A DNA stretch of 64,000 nt from Chelonoidis abingdonii (GCF_003597395.2 NC_133771.1:55433746-55497745); one strand, 5' to 3'; positions 1 to 13,119 are shown, numbered from the stretch's first letter. The notes: generated by a model not told the origin, from the letters alone. A program made the numbers and translations.

Positions 1-579
1 TTAAAATAAGCAGCACCACAATGACCGCAAACTGTTTTTCATACATGCAAAAGGAATAGCATAAAAATGACTTGGGATATAATAGGTTGTTGCAAAGCCT
101 AGACAGGGATGTTAGTCTTAGACAAATGCAAATGACATGAGTTGTTTTGTGGTGGTTTGTATTCAACTAAACTTTCCCTAAGGACTTCACCTAAACCCCT
201 GGAATATCTTTTGCAATTTTTAAACTCTAATTTATGATGCTGATTAGCTGCAAGCTTCCCTAACATAAATTAAGTTTCTTTTTCTCTAGGGGTCAGTAGA
301 TTGTGAGTGGCACAATTCAATGCAGAAATGCCAGGAGAGAAATAACTGAGAGAAACTCTCATTTAGGCCATGCATGAGCATGTAATTAAACAATTCAATC
401 AGTGCTGGAAGAAACAGGAATGACAAAAGTTACAGGGAGACCATAAAAGGTTTGCGGTTTGGCCCGCATAGTCCTTCTTAAATTCAGATCCAAACCATTC
501 CAGCCTATGAGGGTCACCCAGTCATCACAGCCTTCTGTACACAATTAAGTCCACCCATCTCAATAATCTTTAGGAAGAG
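1..579. other. Gene-free stretch
   Basis: No coding frame, splice-like exon or RNA gene can be supported. The sequence is AT-rich non-coding DNA leading into a CR1 tail. Confidence 0.5.
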
Positions 580-881
580 TCTTAACTCTTTTTCAGAGGA
601 TGTTGTGAAGGCCAGGATCTTAACTGGGTTCAAAAAAGAACTAGATAAATTCGTAGAGGAAAGGTCCATCAATGGCTATTAGCCAGGATGGGCAGGAATG
701 GTGTCCCTATCATCTGTTTGCCAGAAGCTGGGAATGAGTGAAAGGGGATGGATCACTTTATGATTACTTGTTTGGTTCATTCCTTCTGAAGCACCTGGCA
801 TTGGCCACTGTTGGAAGACAAGGTACTGTGCTAGATGGACCTTTGATCTTACCCAGTAGGGCCATTCTTATGTTCTTATGA
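580..881 (+). mobile_element. CR1 LINE 3' end (old copy)
   Basis: The text matches the 3' portion of sauropsid CR1 elements. It holds the frayed end of the ORF2 C-terminal region (phrases meaning 'expanded into this many ... fragments' around 640-700), then the typical 3'UTR with the 'gcacctggcattggccactg' block near 790, and finally the 'agatggacctttg' and 'ttcttatgttcttatg' terminal repeat at 865-881. The 5' part is missing, as usual for CR1, which truncates during reverse transcription. Divergence is moderate. Confidence 0.85.
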
Positions 882-1731
882 GTCCCTCTTTTTTTGATGT
901 GAAGCTCTGGGTGAAAGCAAAGTGTCCTACTTCCCTTCAACAGGCATATTTTGAAGATAGATGGTAGGCTTGCACCTACCTCAGCTGTTCATCCTCTCTG
1001 ATACCCAGTACTATCATCCTAGATATTTTCCCAACTGATACTCCCAATTCTTCTCATCCTACTCGCTACCCTCCCAAGCAGCGGTGTCATTTCTAGTTTT
1101 TTTTTTTTGTGGGGAGAGGGTAGCAAATTTGGGTCAGCATATAGAACAATATATATAATTATTTTATATACTGCAAAGTCGTGCAGGGATGGGGAGTTAC
1201 AAGAGTTATAAACTGAAGCGGTCAGGGGAAAAACTGACTTGTCCCGTAACAAATGATGTCTCACTCACCAGCCCTGCATTGCTTATATCTCTGTCTCCTG
1301 TTCAAACTGGCTTTGCTTCCTTCAGCCCACAAAGTCTAGCATCATCCTTATGTAAGGTCAGAGGCCTTTTTCTGTAGCCATATTGTAAGATATGACCTGC
1401 AACTATATTAGGAAAGCAGTAGCCATGAGCCAAGAAGCAGAAAGTCATATCCTCACATTCCCTCTAAATTACATAAAACAATGTAGTATTCGGCTGTTAA
1501 GTGGGGTACAAAAGGAAGTTCTTCGGTACCATTTCTAGGACACAGCCCTAAGATCAGAGCTGCCAGACCTCAACACCCTGCCAATCACACCATGCAGAAT
1601 CTGGAGTCCCCAGATGACCTGTTTCTGAGTGGCGTAAAGAAAAGTTCATCTGCCTTTTTGGGAGTGGTGAGCATTTTATGCTTAGTGTGTGCATTCTGTT
1701 TTGGTCATTGTTAATGAATAGAGGATAAGGA
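882..1731. other. Gene-free stretch
   Basis: Non-coding DNA with a poly-T run near 1,098-1,108 and a short TA-rich run near 1,148-1,171. No supported gene. Confidence 0.5.
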
Positions 1732-2670
1732 TACAGTAACTCCTTGCTTAACATTGTAGTTATGTTCCTGAAAAATGCAACTTTAAGCAAAATGATATTA
1801 AGCAAATCCAATTTCCCCATGAGAATTAATGTAAATAGGGGGGTTAGTTCCAGGGAATATTTTTTCACCAGGCAATGCACACACAGTATAAATTTTAAAC
1901 AAACAATTTAATACTGTACAAAGCAATGATGACTGTGAAGCTTGGTTGAGGTGATGAAGTCAGAGGGTGGAAGAGAGGGATATTTCCCACGGAACGCCTT
2001 GCTGCTAACTGCTGAACTAGCTTTTGGCTGAGCTCTCAATGGTTAACCCATTCTTGTTAATGTAGCCTTACTCTACAAGGCAGCATGAATGGAGGGGAGA
2101 CAGCATGGTAGACAGAGACAGAGACACACACTCTGTGTGCATTGCCCCTTTAAGTATGTTAACCCCACTCTAAGTGAACTGCCTTGTTAAGTAGATCAGC
2201 AATTTGAGACAGCTGCTGCTCCCAGGAAGCTCACTCTGTCCTGAGCTCTATCCTGTCGTTCCCCCCCCAATGAGATGGAGTAAGTGGGGTGGAGAAGCAA
2301 GGGGGAGGGGGGACACCCTGACATTAGCCCCAGGAGCAGCTCCAAGGCAGCATGCAGGAGCAGCACATGGCAGTGGGGGGAGGGACAGCTGAACTGCCTG
2401 CAACTGATAGCCTGCTGGGCGGCTGCCACACAGGGAACTTAGGAGAGTGGGGAGCTGATAGGGAGGCTGCCGGTCCACCCTGGTTCCAAGCCCCCACCAA
2501 CTAGCTGCAAAGAGCTGCTCTTCCTGCAAGTAGTGGACAAAGCAGGTGGCTGCCAAACAATGTTATAAGGGAGCATTGTACAACTTTAAACAAGACTGTT
2601 CCCTAATTGATCAGGAACGTAGCAATGAAACAACATTAACTGGGACGACTTTAAGTGAGGTGTTACCATA
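1732..2670. mobile_element. Non-autonomous DNA transposon, Tigger/mariner-like
   Basis: The two ends are inverted repeats: the left begins TACAGTAACTCCTTGCTTAA and the reverse complement of the right begins TATGGTAACACCTCACTTAA, so about 16 of 20 bases agree. Both ends carry TA, the target duplication expected of Tc1/mariner-type elements. The interior is about 0.9 kb with GC-rich tracts (2,260-2,560) and no transposase frame. Assignment to the Tigger group rests on the TA target and the end sequence; it is inference. Confidence 0.7.
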
Positions 2671-2730
2671 TTAATGTGTAAAGTTCTTTCACTGTTAAAA
2701 GACCCCATAACCCTGGAGAAGATTATGCCC

Positions 2731-2835
2731 TGAGCCCTATGAACTGTGTATGGGTGGTTCTGAGCCCTAGGAACTGGGTAAGAGTAGGTGCCTTTCCCCT
2801 GGAGCCCTAGGAACTGGGGAAGAGTGGGGGTGCCT
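2731..2835. repeat. Short imperfect tandem repeat
   Basis: Three imperfect units start at 2,731, 2,761 and about 2,801. Each begins with (t/g)gagccctakgaactg and is followed by a variable GT/AG-rich tail. Unit length varies from about 30 to 41 bases. Confidence 0.7.
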
Positions 2836-3089
2836 AAAACAATTGGGTTACATCTTGAGCCCATAAAAGGGTAATGGTCGATGCTCTAGAGTGTGAATTT
2901 TATGTGATTAACACTTTTTAATTTTTTTAGAATAGCCAGGTGCTCCAGAGGAGCAGGAAATCAAGAAGTAATCCAACCCCAGTCACCCATTCCCAGCTTC
3001 TGGCAAACACTTACTTCTATCTATCTATTTCAGTCACTTCTATGGTTCCCACAGATTTGGTACTATCTAAGAAATTGACATACTTTACT

Positions 3090-3285
3090 GTATTAATCCT
3101 CACAACATTCCTGTGAGGTAGAGAAGGGCTATTACCTCCTGCCCTCACACACAGATGGGGAGTTAAGGCACAGAGGTGCTAAGTGATTTGCCCAAGGTCA
3201 CATAGGGAGACTGTGGAGGAGAAGAAATTTGAACCCAGGTCTTCCAAGTCCTTGACTAGTGTCCTTACCATTAGAAAATCCTTCC
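3090..3285 (-). mobile_element. MIR-like SINE fragment, antisense
   Basis: Read on the plus strand it contains the reverse complement of the MIR core: 'cctgtgaggtag', 'gcacagaggtgctaagtgat', 'ttgcccaaggtcacatag' and 'gaacccaggtct'. These are the conserved CORE-SINE/MIR signatures in order. No tRNA head is clear. Confidence 0.75.
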
Positions 3286-3356
3286 TGTCTGCTTAGGGCC
3301 CTCTCCAGCATTGCACTCAAATTCATTTACCCAGCAGCTACATCTGGCACGCTCTG

Positions 3357-4338
3357 TGACATTCCCCTGGTGTTACCCAGACCGGTGATCTGCTAGGTCT
3401 CTCCAATCCTCAACTTCGGGAGCCAGCCTTACCTTGCTCTGCTGTGAGAACCCCTACTCCCGGGCTGCTCACGCACAGCCTCTAGCAAGTAAGCTGCTCC
3501 CAGCTACGTGAGTGAGCATTTTTGTCCAGCTGCTGCTCGTATTGTGCAACTAAATGACACTAGCCAATATCTCTGATCCCAGACATAAACCTAGGAACTT
3601 CCATCTTGCAGTGTGCAGTTATGCCTGTTTGACTCTGCAAGCTTATTTGAGTTTGTCAATTTATCAAATAAATTGATATGAACCAGGTTTGTTATCCCCA
3701 GGGGAGTCTCTGACACACTTCAAACCAAATACACTGCTTCAGGTAGAATAAACAAACAAATGTATTAACTACAAAATATAGATTTTAGGTGATTATAAGT
3801 CAAAGCACAAGAAGTCAGATTTGGTCAAATGAAATAAAAGCAAAATGCATTCTAATCTGATCTTAACACTTTCAATGCCCTTACAAACTTAGATGCTTCT
3901 CACCTCAGACTGGCTGGTTTCCCTTCAGCCAGGCTCTCCTCTTTAATCAGCACTTCAGTTGCTTGGTGGTGGTGTCTGTAGATGGAGATGGAAGGGAGAG
4001 AGCATGGCAGATGTCTCTCCCTTTTATCATGTCCTTTCTTCGCTCTTGGCTTTGCTGACCCCCACCCCCTTCAGAGTCAGGTGAGCGTTACCTCATCATA
4101 GTCCCAAGGGAAGGCAGGTGACTCACTGGAGAGTCCAACAGATCCCTTGTTGCTGCCTAGACTAGTGTCCTTTGTTCCTGTGAGACTGGGCTGGGTTTGT
4201 CCCATATATGCCCTGATGAGGTGTGAACTGCCTTTCTGCTCCTGGAGAGTTTTGCCTGATCTTGTTTAAGCCATGAGGACACATTTTCAGTCTCATAATT
4301 TTATACATGAAATTACATCCTATAACATTACTATAACA
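3357..4338 (-). mobile_element. LTR-like repeat, probably solo LTR, antisense
   Basis: The block starts with TG (tgacattcccctgg) and ends with CA (ttactataaca). I recognise its text as a moderately repeated sauropsid LTR-type repeat. The reverse complement starts TGTTATAGTAATG. No gag or pol lies next to it. Target duplication at the ends is not convincing, so the boundaries are approximate. Confidence 0.5.
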
Positions 4339-7149
4339 GCAATGCTCAGTGCATCATGAGCTTTCTGAAGACACTCTCTATCCCTCTCCTATTTGAGAGA
4401 CCATTTTAAATTTTGAAAATATATTCATGCAGAATGTTCTTTCATAATGAATCAAACAACTTGTATGAAGTGCATTAAATGAATGCTTCTGCTGGAATTT
4501 ACTATTGACAATTAATTGTTGCCATTTAGGCTTCAGAGTAAAAACACCCATTTAGATTAATGGGACATTTATGCTTATTAAATATATTACTTCATTTTGT
4601 ATGCTGTGTCAGGAAAACAGCAATCTGCTGGTTTGCATCTGAGAGGATATCTTCCCAAGAAAAATAGATAGACTATTTAATTTTAATTTAGGTGGAAGTT
4701 TTCACTTTGGAGAAATATTATGAATACTGATATCCACAGAGACCCTAAATCGGCTCTATAGTGCAGAATTTCCACATCACATATTTCCATTGGCTCTTGC
4801 TATGAGTCCATTCTAAGCCAATTTCCTTTTTTACAATTATATATTAATGTCTAAAACTTGTCTTAGCTGTACTATAATTGAAGTTTCCACAGGAATGATT
4901 CCATTCCAAATTGGCTTAAAAACTTAATTTAATAAAAACTAAATGCCTGTTAGACCCTTTAAATTGTTCAGAGGTGGGCAATATTAAAGCAAAACAAAAC
5001 CCAAGTCTACTGCCCATAATATTTACTGCAGTATTTTCTGGATATCCTGCAAATACAGTGGGGCAGCGATATATATTTGTGGTGCCCATTGCTATCTCAA
5101 AAGAGACTTTGGTTGTCCTGATTTCTATCATGCTTTATCTACCTAGCTGTATCTCCTGGCTTGGTGTATTTTATTGTGAATGACTTTTGTCAGTTTCTCA
5201 GTATCATCGGTGTCACTATCTTTCTACTTCCAAATGTCTTGAACATGTTGATGAACACACTTTTGAATGCACTTCATCCTCATTTTACATGATTTCCTCA
5301 TGGTCCTCTCAGATTGGAATGTTTTTGAAAATGAAACTGTAGGGCTGCATCCTCAGGTATGCTCAAAATGCAAGTCAGGGTATAATATGCAAAACAGGCT
5401 GAAAACTCTCACTTGCACTGCACTGATCCTGGTGCTGCTCTGTGCACATCTTTCATTTGAGCTGTGCTAACTTTCAAAGACTTACAATGGGCACAGGACC
5501 CTGAAGAAACCTAATGAAGGATCAGCTTAACACAGGACAGCTTGACCAAATGTCCCTTTTGCCACAATAAGTTCGCAATCTGGTCCCAGGCCTGTTCCTT
5601 GGCAGCTATGCACTGCCTTTTACACAGGTTTTGTGCCAAAGCCATAATGTAACCCTGAGATACTACATTATAGGAAGAACTGCTAGCCTTGCCTATTATT
5701 AAGGTTTCCTGACATTCCTCGTTATGACACCCTGTTTTCAGTATCTTATAACTTTGCTAAATTTTAACAGTTTGAGATGAAATTTTCTAGGCTGGGTGCC
5801 TAACTCAAACTGTTGTATTCTGAAATTTTTCAGCCAAAATGGGTTAGCAGTTTCCAAGAATAAGAGTAGGGAATAAAATGTAGTTTTTCAAATTAAACAT
5901 AAATAAATAAATCTGGAGATCTTTTCTTTGAAAACTCTGGTTCTCTAATGCTTTGGAGTAGGGACTTGAAATTGGGCAGAGAGTTGTGTTAAAGGATGTG
6001 ACCTTTGCCATCCCTGTGAAAATCTGTCCATATTTGGCAGTTATAACCCTACGAAAAAATTGCAGTTCACACATGCTCAGTACAGACTTGCCAGAGCTTA
6101 ACTTCTAAATTATTTGACACCATCCTCACTGAGCATTCTTGAGCCTCTAACAGCTCCTAGTGTTGACCAGATTGCACATACGCCATCCCCACAGAGCAAC
6201 TGGTCATGCTCCATTTCCTAACTTTTGGTTGCTTGATTTTGTCACCTTAATAATGTTCTTTTAATGTTTGTTGTGTGTGTGCATGTGCATGGGTGCGAGA
6301 GAAAAAGAGACAGATACAGAGATCAAGTTTCTAGAGACAAATGTTGATATTAACTATGTGATAGGGTGGAGTGCTATAAGGTTTGGTATTAACTTAATAT
6401 TCACCATTTATGAAAGAGAATGATTGGCATTTGTCTGCTTCTGTACATTAGTCTTATACAGACCAATATACAGTAATTTTCTTCTAAAGCAAATGGCAGT
6501 AAAAAGGACAAAACTGCTGAAAAATTTCACATAAACTGACTCAAACATTATGTATTATATAGTTTGGTGTTGCATCCTTTACCAGTGCTGGGTAGCATGT
6601 TTTCATTCAAATAATTGCTTTGGAACTGATTTTGATCTAATTTACATCAATTTAAATGCAAAGAAATCAGTGAAGTCAGTGGAACTGGTACAAAACTGGT
6701 GTAAATGAGAGGATAATGAGGTCCACTAAACTTAATATGACTAATCACTTGAAGAAGTGCTATAGGAGTTGCAGAATTAGGCCAAAATAAATTCTAGCTG
6801 CAATTAACTTTGTCTCCCTGACAAAGTCTGGCAAACAATCATTTCAAAGTTCACCAGCTTAATGCTCTTTGCCCAGAAGCAAATGCTACGTTCACATATT
6901 TTTCAACATCCTTTTCCCAAAGGAGAAAAAATATCATCAACTTTCTTATAAGGGTTATTCCTCAGACTTTTAATATCAGGAAAAGGGAAGAACTCCAGTT
7001 CCATCACCCTCTACAAATGAGAGAAGAGAATTCAAAGTGTGTGAGTGAGTTTTTGTTTGTTTTGAACAATGGCATTAATTGCTAGAGTTACTGACTTGAT
7101 GGAGTGTCCAATTAATGTCCCTGTGGTTGGATGTTTTTTTTAGCAATGC
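4339..7149. other. Gene-free stretch with possible old repeats
   Basis: No gene supported. 5,760-6,090 and 6,620-6,730 read like worn interspersed repeats (the second with 'gtgaagtcagtggaactggtac'-type text) but I cannot name them. A short TG-rich run lies at 6,268-6,296. Confidence 0.4.
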
Positions 7150-7325
7150 ATCTAAAAAGGCTATGCTAGTGGTAAGGAAGTGGCTGGGGAGGTGCAGGTT
7201 CAGGCCTAACTCTACCACACGCTTACTATCCAACCTTGGGCAAATCACTTCATCTCTCTAGGTACCTCAGTTCCCCACTGTAAAAGGAGATAACAGGTCT
7301 GTCATGAGGATAAATAGATTTACAA
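7150..7325 (+). mobile_element. MIR-like SINE fragment, sense
   Basis: Plus-strand order of MIR blocks: 'ttgggcaaatcacttcatct', 'ctcagttccccactgtaaaa', then 'ggagataa' and 'tcatgaggataaat'. This is the sense orientation of the SINE found antisense near 3.1 kb. Confidence 0.7.
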
Positions 7326-7483
7326 GATAGAAGAATATTTCCTATGGGAATTACTTTGTTACGCCAGTTTTTTTGCAAGAATGTCTAATTAAAAACACAA
7401 TGAAGAGTAAAGCAATCAACTGTGTAGAAATGTGTGATCAAGGAAAAAGTGATGAAAAGCAAAGCGTTAGAGCTAGTTGTTTA

Positions 7484-7755
7484 CGATGGGTCTACACACA
7501 ATATTTGTACTGATTTAACTATTGCAGTTAAAGGTGTGATTTTCTACTGAAATAGTGTGGGTGCTGCTATAGCAGTATAACAGGGCCTCATGCTAGTATA
7601 GCTTATTTCTCTTCCTTTATAGGAATATGCTATACAGCCATAAGTCATAAGTATCTTTATAATAGTGTATCTGTGCCCACACTTTGTGGGTGTGTTACTG
7701 CTTAGACTATACTGGTGTAGTTAAAGTGGCTCAATTTATGTATACAGATAAGCCT
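7484..7755. mobile_element. Probable miniature DNA transposon
   Basis: The left end reads 'gggtctacacacaatatttg' and the reverse complement of the right end reads 'ggcttatctgtatacataaa', similar to 'GGTCTACAC' terminal inverted repeats seen in the transposon at 46.9-49.3 kb. No coding capacity. The inverted repeats are weak and the family is not certain. Confidence 0.4.
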
Positions 7756-8159
7756 GTAGTGAGAATATCATGAGAAAGAAGGAAGTATCTGAAACCTCAA
7801 GTGAAAAATCTGTTAATTAAATCTCTAGCTCAAGGTTAGATAATTCAGATAAGGTTTGGAAATTTACCCAAACTCTGAAAACGTCTCTAAAACTTTTGAG
7901 ATTCTTCTATGGTTACATGTATGCATTCATTATCTGATTTTGGTGTCCCATATTAGCAAGATGTTTTTTTATGAAGAAAGACCCAGAAAGGTCAAATTAC
8001 CTTGAAATGCAGTTTGAAGATTATAAATACTAAGAGCTACATCTTATCATAGTAACTTTATGATCACTGAGAGAATTAGGTGAAATAATTTCCACTAATG
8101 GGGATCGGGGTGAAAAATACAGATTTGGCAACACTGAAACACTTCCTGTATTTGTACTG

Positions 8160-8475
8160 ATTTTGCTGAATTGTTTTAGTCAAAAAAAAACTTTTTAAAA
8201 ACCATTGCAAAAAAATCAAAACATTTCATTTTTACATTTTCAAAATGAAACCATTTGAGTTTTTGGTTCAAAAGTGATTATTTTGTTTCAAAATTTTCTT
8301 ACATTATATTTTTTAAACATCTAAAACATTAAAAAAACGTGTTCATATCTGCATATGACATTTCATTTTGGGTTGAATGAAACTTTTCATTGAAAAATAT
8401 TTTTGTTTCTTGTTGCTTTTCCAAAGTTGATTTTTTCAAATTGTTTTTGATTTAAGCCAAAACATTTTTTGAATG
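8160..8475. repeat. AT-rich, partly palindromic repeat
   Basis: Alternating blocks of 'aaaacatttca' and 'tgaaa(c/t)tttt' on both strands form many small inverted repeats. It resembles low-complexity AT repeats common in sauropsid intergenic DNA. No gene. Confidence 0.5.
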
Positions 8476-10282
8476 GCCAGTGACCTAAATGTAGTTGTTA
8501 ACACTAACCAAATGAGTGTAGCTCTCTTTTAAGTGGCTGTCCTTTTCTTTTGCACTAGTTTTGTTGCTGAACAGATTTTTATTCAAATGACAAACTTTCC
8601 ATTTTGCAACAAAGTTCAGCATATTTATATGCAAGTCTATTTATTGAGCAAATAAAATTTGCATATGACTGACCCTCTTATCTGTTACTGTCTAAGAAAA
8701 AAATAGGCAGAATTGGCTACCACTTTTTTAAAAACTCAGACAGAAACAGAATTGGAAAAGAAATAAAATGCACAGCTTCTGATGAGGCTTATAATTACAT
8801 GTGAATATTATCTTTATGAGGTAAGAGCCGGGAAGCGATACATGTCTTTTAAAACCTCTGTGGCATAGAATCCAGCAAGCTTTCAAAAGCTCAGCAGGGT
8901 TCCAGAAAGAGATTCACAATCTTAAGTGCACGTGGTATGACCTTGATGAAAGAAAAAAATCAAAAACCTTATGCTTTCTTGTGCCAGCAAGAAAGAAGTA
9001 CAAACACATCATCTGGAAAGTTCACATCTTTCAACTTTTATGTTTACTATGGACTACTTCCTACAAATGTTTCTGAAGACATTTTATAGCTGCCTTATCA
9101 GATATTTTACATCTTAGGCAGATGTATATGAGATCATTTGAAATTACTACATAAAAATGTTCACCATAAAACTATATTCTGTCTCAAATGTTTGTTTCAT
9201 TTTTCTGTTTAATGAAGTGTAAAAACAGTGATAAATTGTGTAATTCTTTGTAAAGAATATTATTTGTGCAATGCAGTTGGTGAAATAACCGGATGGAAAT
9301 GTAGATTGCTGTTTAAAGATCAAAAAGCAAGGCAACAATGTGATAATATTGATAATTAATTAAATGAAAATAATAATGAGCATTTCACTTTAAGTGGTAG
9401 CTGCTGCACAGTAATATCATTACCTAACCCTGAGATCTAATCCCCAGGCCATTAAGACAGATGTTGAAAGCATGAATGCTACAGTCAGATCTGCACAGGC
9501 AGATCCTTGTGTCTATGCAGAGCTCCACTATCTTCAGCAAGACTCTTTGTGTGTCTCGGAACATGGAACAGATTCTAGGATTGGGACCTGAGCAGAAACA
9601 AAGCATTCCTATTATAATGGGCCAGATCAATAAAGAAACTAGGCAGGGAGACTCCAGCATCTCTTGTGCTTTGCAGCTGCAATTTTTGCAGCTGGTCTCC
9701 ACAGAAGATGCGCGGGTGATCATGGGAATGTGACTGACAATTTGGGAATTTTTTCTGTGTAAAACTTATAAATTCTGTTTGATTTCCTGAAATTGGTATA
9801 TCACTGAATGCCTCTGTGTTTACTGAATCAGCCATTTCTGCAGGGTTTTTGTCACAAAATTCCCAGACCTGAGAAATCAGAAGCACCATTGAACAATTAC
9901 ATGGATTAGGGAAAACCAGTTCTCCCAAATTGTCTGGAGAGGGTGTGAGAAATGGTAAAGGCAAAAGGTTTTAGTAGCTGCTGTTAAAAAGGGGCATGAG
10001 CTAAAGAAGGACATTTTGGTCACAGGACATGAACAAACTAAGGGGATCTTGTTGAAGAAGTAAGGAAAGAGTCTGTGACCAGGAAAAGAAGACTGAATCA
10101 GAGTCTTGGGATCCAAAAGAGGGGCCCAGAGGCATATTAGTTTGCCTAGATCTGTGTATGTCTTGTGCTTTGTCCATAGATACATCTTGATGGGGAAAAA
10201 ACAAACAAATACGGCAGCGAGTCTTAGAGGCAGGTCAACTGACTCAGGCTCATGGGACCTGCACTATACAGCTACAAATAAC
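8476..10282. other. Gene-free stretch
   Basis: The longest reading frames (up to 129 codons on the minus strand at 9,575-9,964) show no recognisable domain, no signal peptide or splice context, and overlap frames on the other strand. I see no supported gene or repeat. Confidence 0.45.
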
Positions 10283-10560
10283 TATAGAATCACAGAAGCA
10301 TCTAACCCTCTGCCAACAGGCAGGATTTGTTGTTTCTAAACCATCCGAGACAGATGGCTATCCAGCCTCCTTTTGAAAAACTCCAGTGAAGGACATGACC
10401 TTTCAAAGCAGTCTGTTCCATTATCCTAACTTCTTACAGTTAGGAAGTTTTTCCTGAGATTTAATGTAAACCTGCTATGCTGTAGTTTGAATCCAATGCC
10501 TCTTGTTCTGCCCTCTGAGGCAAGAGAGAACAACTTTTCTCCATCTTGTCATTCTGGCTG
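10283..10560 (-). mobile_element. CR1 LINE 3' end, antisense
   Basis: The plus strand reads as the reverse complement of a CR1 3' end: 'atagaatcaca' terminal repeat, then 'cctccttttgaaaaactcca', 'tcttacagttaggaagtttt' and 'ccttgttctgccctctgagg'-type text, as in the CR1 region coding the ORF2 C-terminus and 3'UTR. 5'-truncated. Confidence 0.8.
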
Positions 10561-11299
10561 AGGCTGGAACCCTGGCTCTGAAACCCAGCAAGTGAGGAAG
10601 TTCTCAGAGCCCAGGCTCCAACCTGACCCCAAACATTGACATGGCTATTTTTAGCCGTGAACCCACAAGTCCTGTGAGCCTAATGTCAATTGACTCAAGA
10701 CTCACAGCCATTTTGTTTTGGTTTGGTTTGTTTTTTTTGCTGAGTAGGTGTGCTTGGTTCAGAAATTTCTCTTCAGACTCTCTGTATGTTATTCGCTTCA
10801 GCTGTCACATGTGGAGCTCCAGTGAGGGTGTGCTTGAGCAAGTAGGTGTCTTGGGTGTCAGCACTGGTCCTGGGGATGAAAGGCAGCTAGACCATAAGGT
10901 CCCATTCCCAAAAATGGTACCAGACTGAAAATCTGTGTTAGAAAGATGCTAGAACCAGAGACTGTGGCTGGAGCCTGCCCAGTCCTTGGGGAGCTTAGAA
11001 GAATGCAGATCCAACATGCAGGTCCAAACACATTTTACTCATATGTTGGTTGCTATCTCTGAACTGTATCCTATTTTTAAAACCCATTCCAGAAATGTTA
11101 TGGAAGGGTGGAGAGAACAGTTTCTGTTAAATTTAACTTTATTTGGCATCATATTTATATTTTTACAATGAAGATTTTGTTGAACAAAATTTTAATTTGT
11201 CACAAGTCTAGGGAAATAATACAAAGTGCCATATTCTCAGCTGGCATACATTTTCTGAAGTTATCCAAAGTGAAAGCCCTCATGGCTATGTAGCTCCAT
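10561..11299. other. Gene-free stretch
   Basis: Non-coding. A TTTGG/TTTTG-rich run lies near 10,712-10,738. No supported gene. Confidence 0.45.
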
Positions 11300-11722
11300 A
11301 CAACTAAAGTGCAATCACATCTAGTATATTGTGTTTACTTTTGGGCAACATATTACCAGATTGAGATTGACTAACTGGAAAGAATTCAAAGAAAAGCAAC
11401 AACAGGTCCAGAGAGACTATTTTATGAAGATTTGCTTTTTTTAAATGACAAATATATACAGTTAAACTGACTAAGGGAAGCACTGTCCAGAAAACAACAC
11501 TTACAGGCCAGAGTATGTACAGGTGGAAAAAAGTTATTTAGGTTCATGTACAAGCATAAAAGAAAATTAAACATGGGAAAATTTGGGTTGAAAAATACAG
11601 GGAAAACTTTTTACAGTGAAGTGCATCGGGACTGTGGAATAATCTCCCACAAAACATACTGGAAGCTTCATTGCTTGGAACATAAAAAACTAAGCCTGGA
11701 CAAGAATTTCTGTACAGAAAAA
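11300..11722 (+). mobile_element. Old CR1/L3-type LINE 3' fragment
   Basis: It retains the order of phrases from the ORF2 C-terminal region of CR1-clade LINEs: 'tgtttacttttgggcaacat', 'ctggaaagaattcaaagaaa', 'gcaacaacaggtcc' and 'gactgtggaataatctccca'. Highly diverged with many stops. Confidence 0.65.
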
Positions 11723-12477
11723 TCTTTTTGATATCATTCAGGAAAGTTGACTGAATACCCTAATATGACTTTTCCATCTGCTGTCTTTCAATATTTTATT
11801 AATTTATGGCTAAGTGTATTATTCTATCCAGAAGACATCTTCCACTCACGCTGACTTTCAGTGATTACTAAGAACAGTTTATTCATGTATGTGATCAGAG
11901 GTTGCTGATTAACATTTCAGCAACTTAAACTCACATTCAAGTCACAGTTCTCCCTGTTCCTTCTTTTCCACTAATGTTTCTTATCAGGTGGCCCCCTCCT
12001 CACTCAAAGTCCTACTCTTCACTAAATATATCAGCTTTGTTTGCCAATCAACTTATCATACAAACATCTCTGTACCTTCTATCACAGTATCTAAGTAAGT
12101 TGTCCCTTCTGAATACCTTTTCGGGGTCAAGAGTGTATCCTTTTTGAGTGACAGACCTATGCCTCCACTTCTCTGAGGGGTGGGACCCTGTGATCCAACC
12201 ACTTTTTGACTGGATCTCTGAATTACACCTTGTGGTTGCCAACTCTGGTACTCAGCATGCTCATCATAAACAAATACATAGAGGCATACAAAATAATACA
12301 GATATTCCCCAGTTGTCCACACCTTCTTCCATGCTGCCCCTTTATGCTGGGAATGCTCTTCCTGACCTGATTCATAAAGTCAGTACCACATATTTCCCTC
12401 ATTAAATATTGCCTCACCTCAAGATCCAACACCAGTTAATAATGGCTTGATCAACAGATGTCTGTGTATTTGGCAGT
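11723..12477. other. Gene-free stretch
   Basis: No supported gene or nameable repeat. Confidence 0.4.
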
Positions 12478-12485
12478 TCATGTAC

Positions 12486-12705
12486 CAGACGTCCTCAGAC
12501 TTTGTACTGGTGGCCCCTTTCACACAGCAAGCCTCTGAGTGTGACCCCCCCCATATAAATTAAAACCACATTTTGATATATATAATACCATTATAAATGC
12601 TGGAGGCAAAGAGGGGCTGGGGGTGGAGGCTGACAGCTCGTGACCCCCCAGGTCATAAACTTATGACCCTCTGAGGGGTCCCAACCCCCAGGTAGAGAAC
12701 ACTTG
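12486..12705. mobile_element. hAT-type miniature element
   Basis: The ends are inverted repeats (CAGACGTCCTCAGACTTTG on the left; CAAGTGTTCTCTACCTGGGG from the reverse complement of the right). The flanks carry an imperfect 8-bp target duplication: tcatgtac at 12,478-12,485 and tcgtatac at 12,706-12,713 (6 of 8). Eight-base duplications are characteristic of hAT elements. 'gaccccc'-rich inverted blocks fill the interior; no transposase. Confidence 0.75.
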
Positions 12706-13042
12706 TCGTATACATATTTATAATTAACAGGAAAAATACATAAATGTATATGTAAAATGTGTTAAAAAAAAACCCATTGCAAATGTTTGACTGTATCCTC
12801 TTTGTATGCAATTTTTCTTGTTAGATAGCCCCTACTTTTAAGAGTTTACGATGTTTTCATTTGTGTTAATGCAACCCCTGCCAGAGATAGGGATCTAATC
12901 CTCTTTGTGCCCTCTGATATGACATAAAATTAAATATTTGTTCTAATTTGCTGCAGACATAACTCTCAAGGGTGGGTGCATTAATTCTGTTGTCTTTAGA
13001 TAATAAGTGGCACACTTATGAAAAACTAATGTGAAGGTTTTT

Positions 13043-13119
13043 ATAGAATCATAGGACTGGAAGGGACCTCAAGCGGTCATCTAGTCCTGCCCCCTGCACT
13101 AATGTTAGGACTAAGTATT
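13043..13119 (-). mobile_element. CR1 LINE 3' tail, antisense
   Basis: Short fragment with 'tagaatcataggactggaag', 'ggacctcaagcggtcatcta' and 'gtcctgccccctgcac', the reverse complement of a CR1 3'UTR and its terminal repeat. Confidence 0.85.

Noticed and set aside
9575..9964. 129-codon minus-strand frame
   Set aside because: No domain, opposite-strand frames overlap it, and there are no splice or promoter cues.
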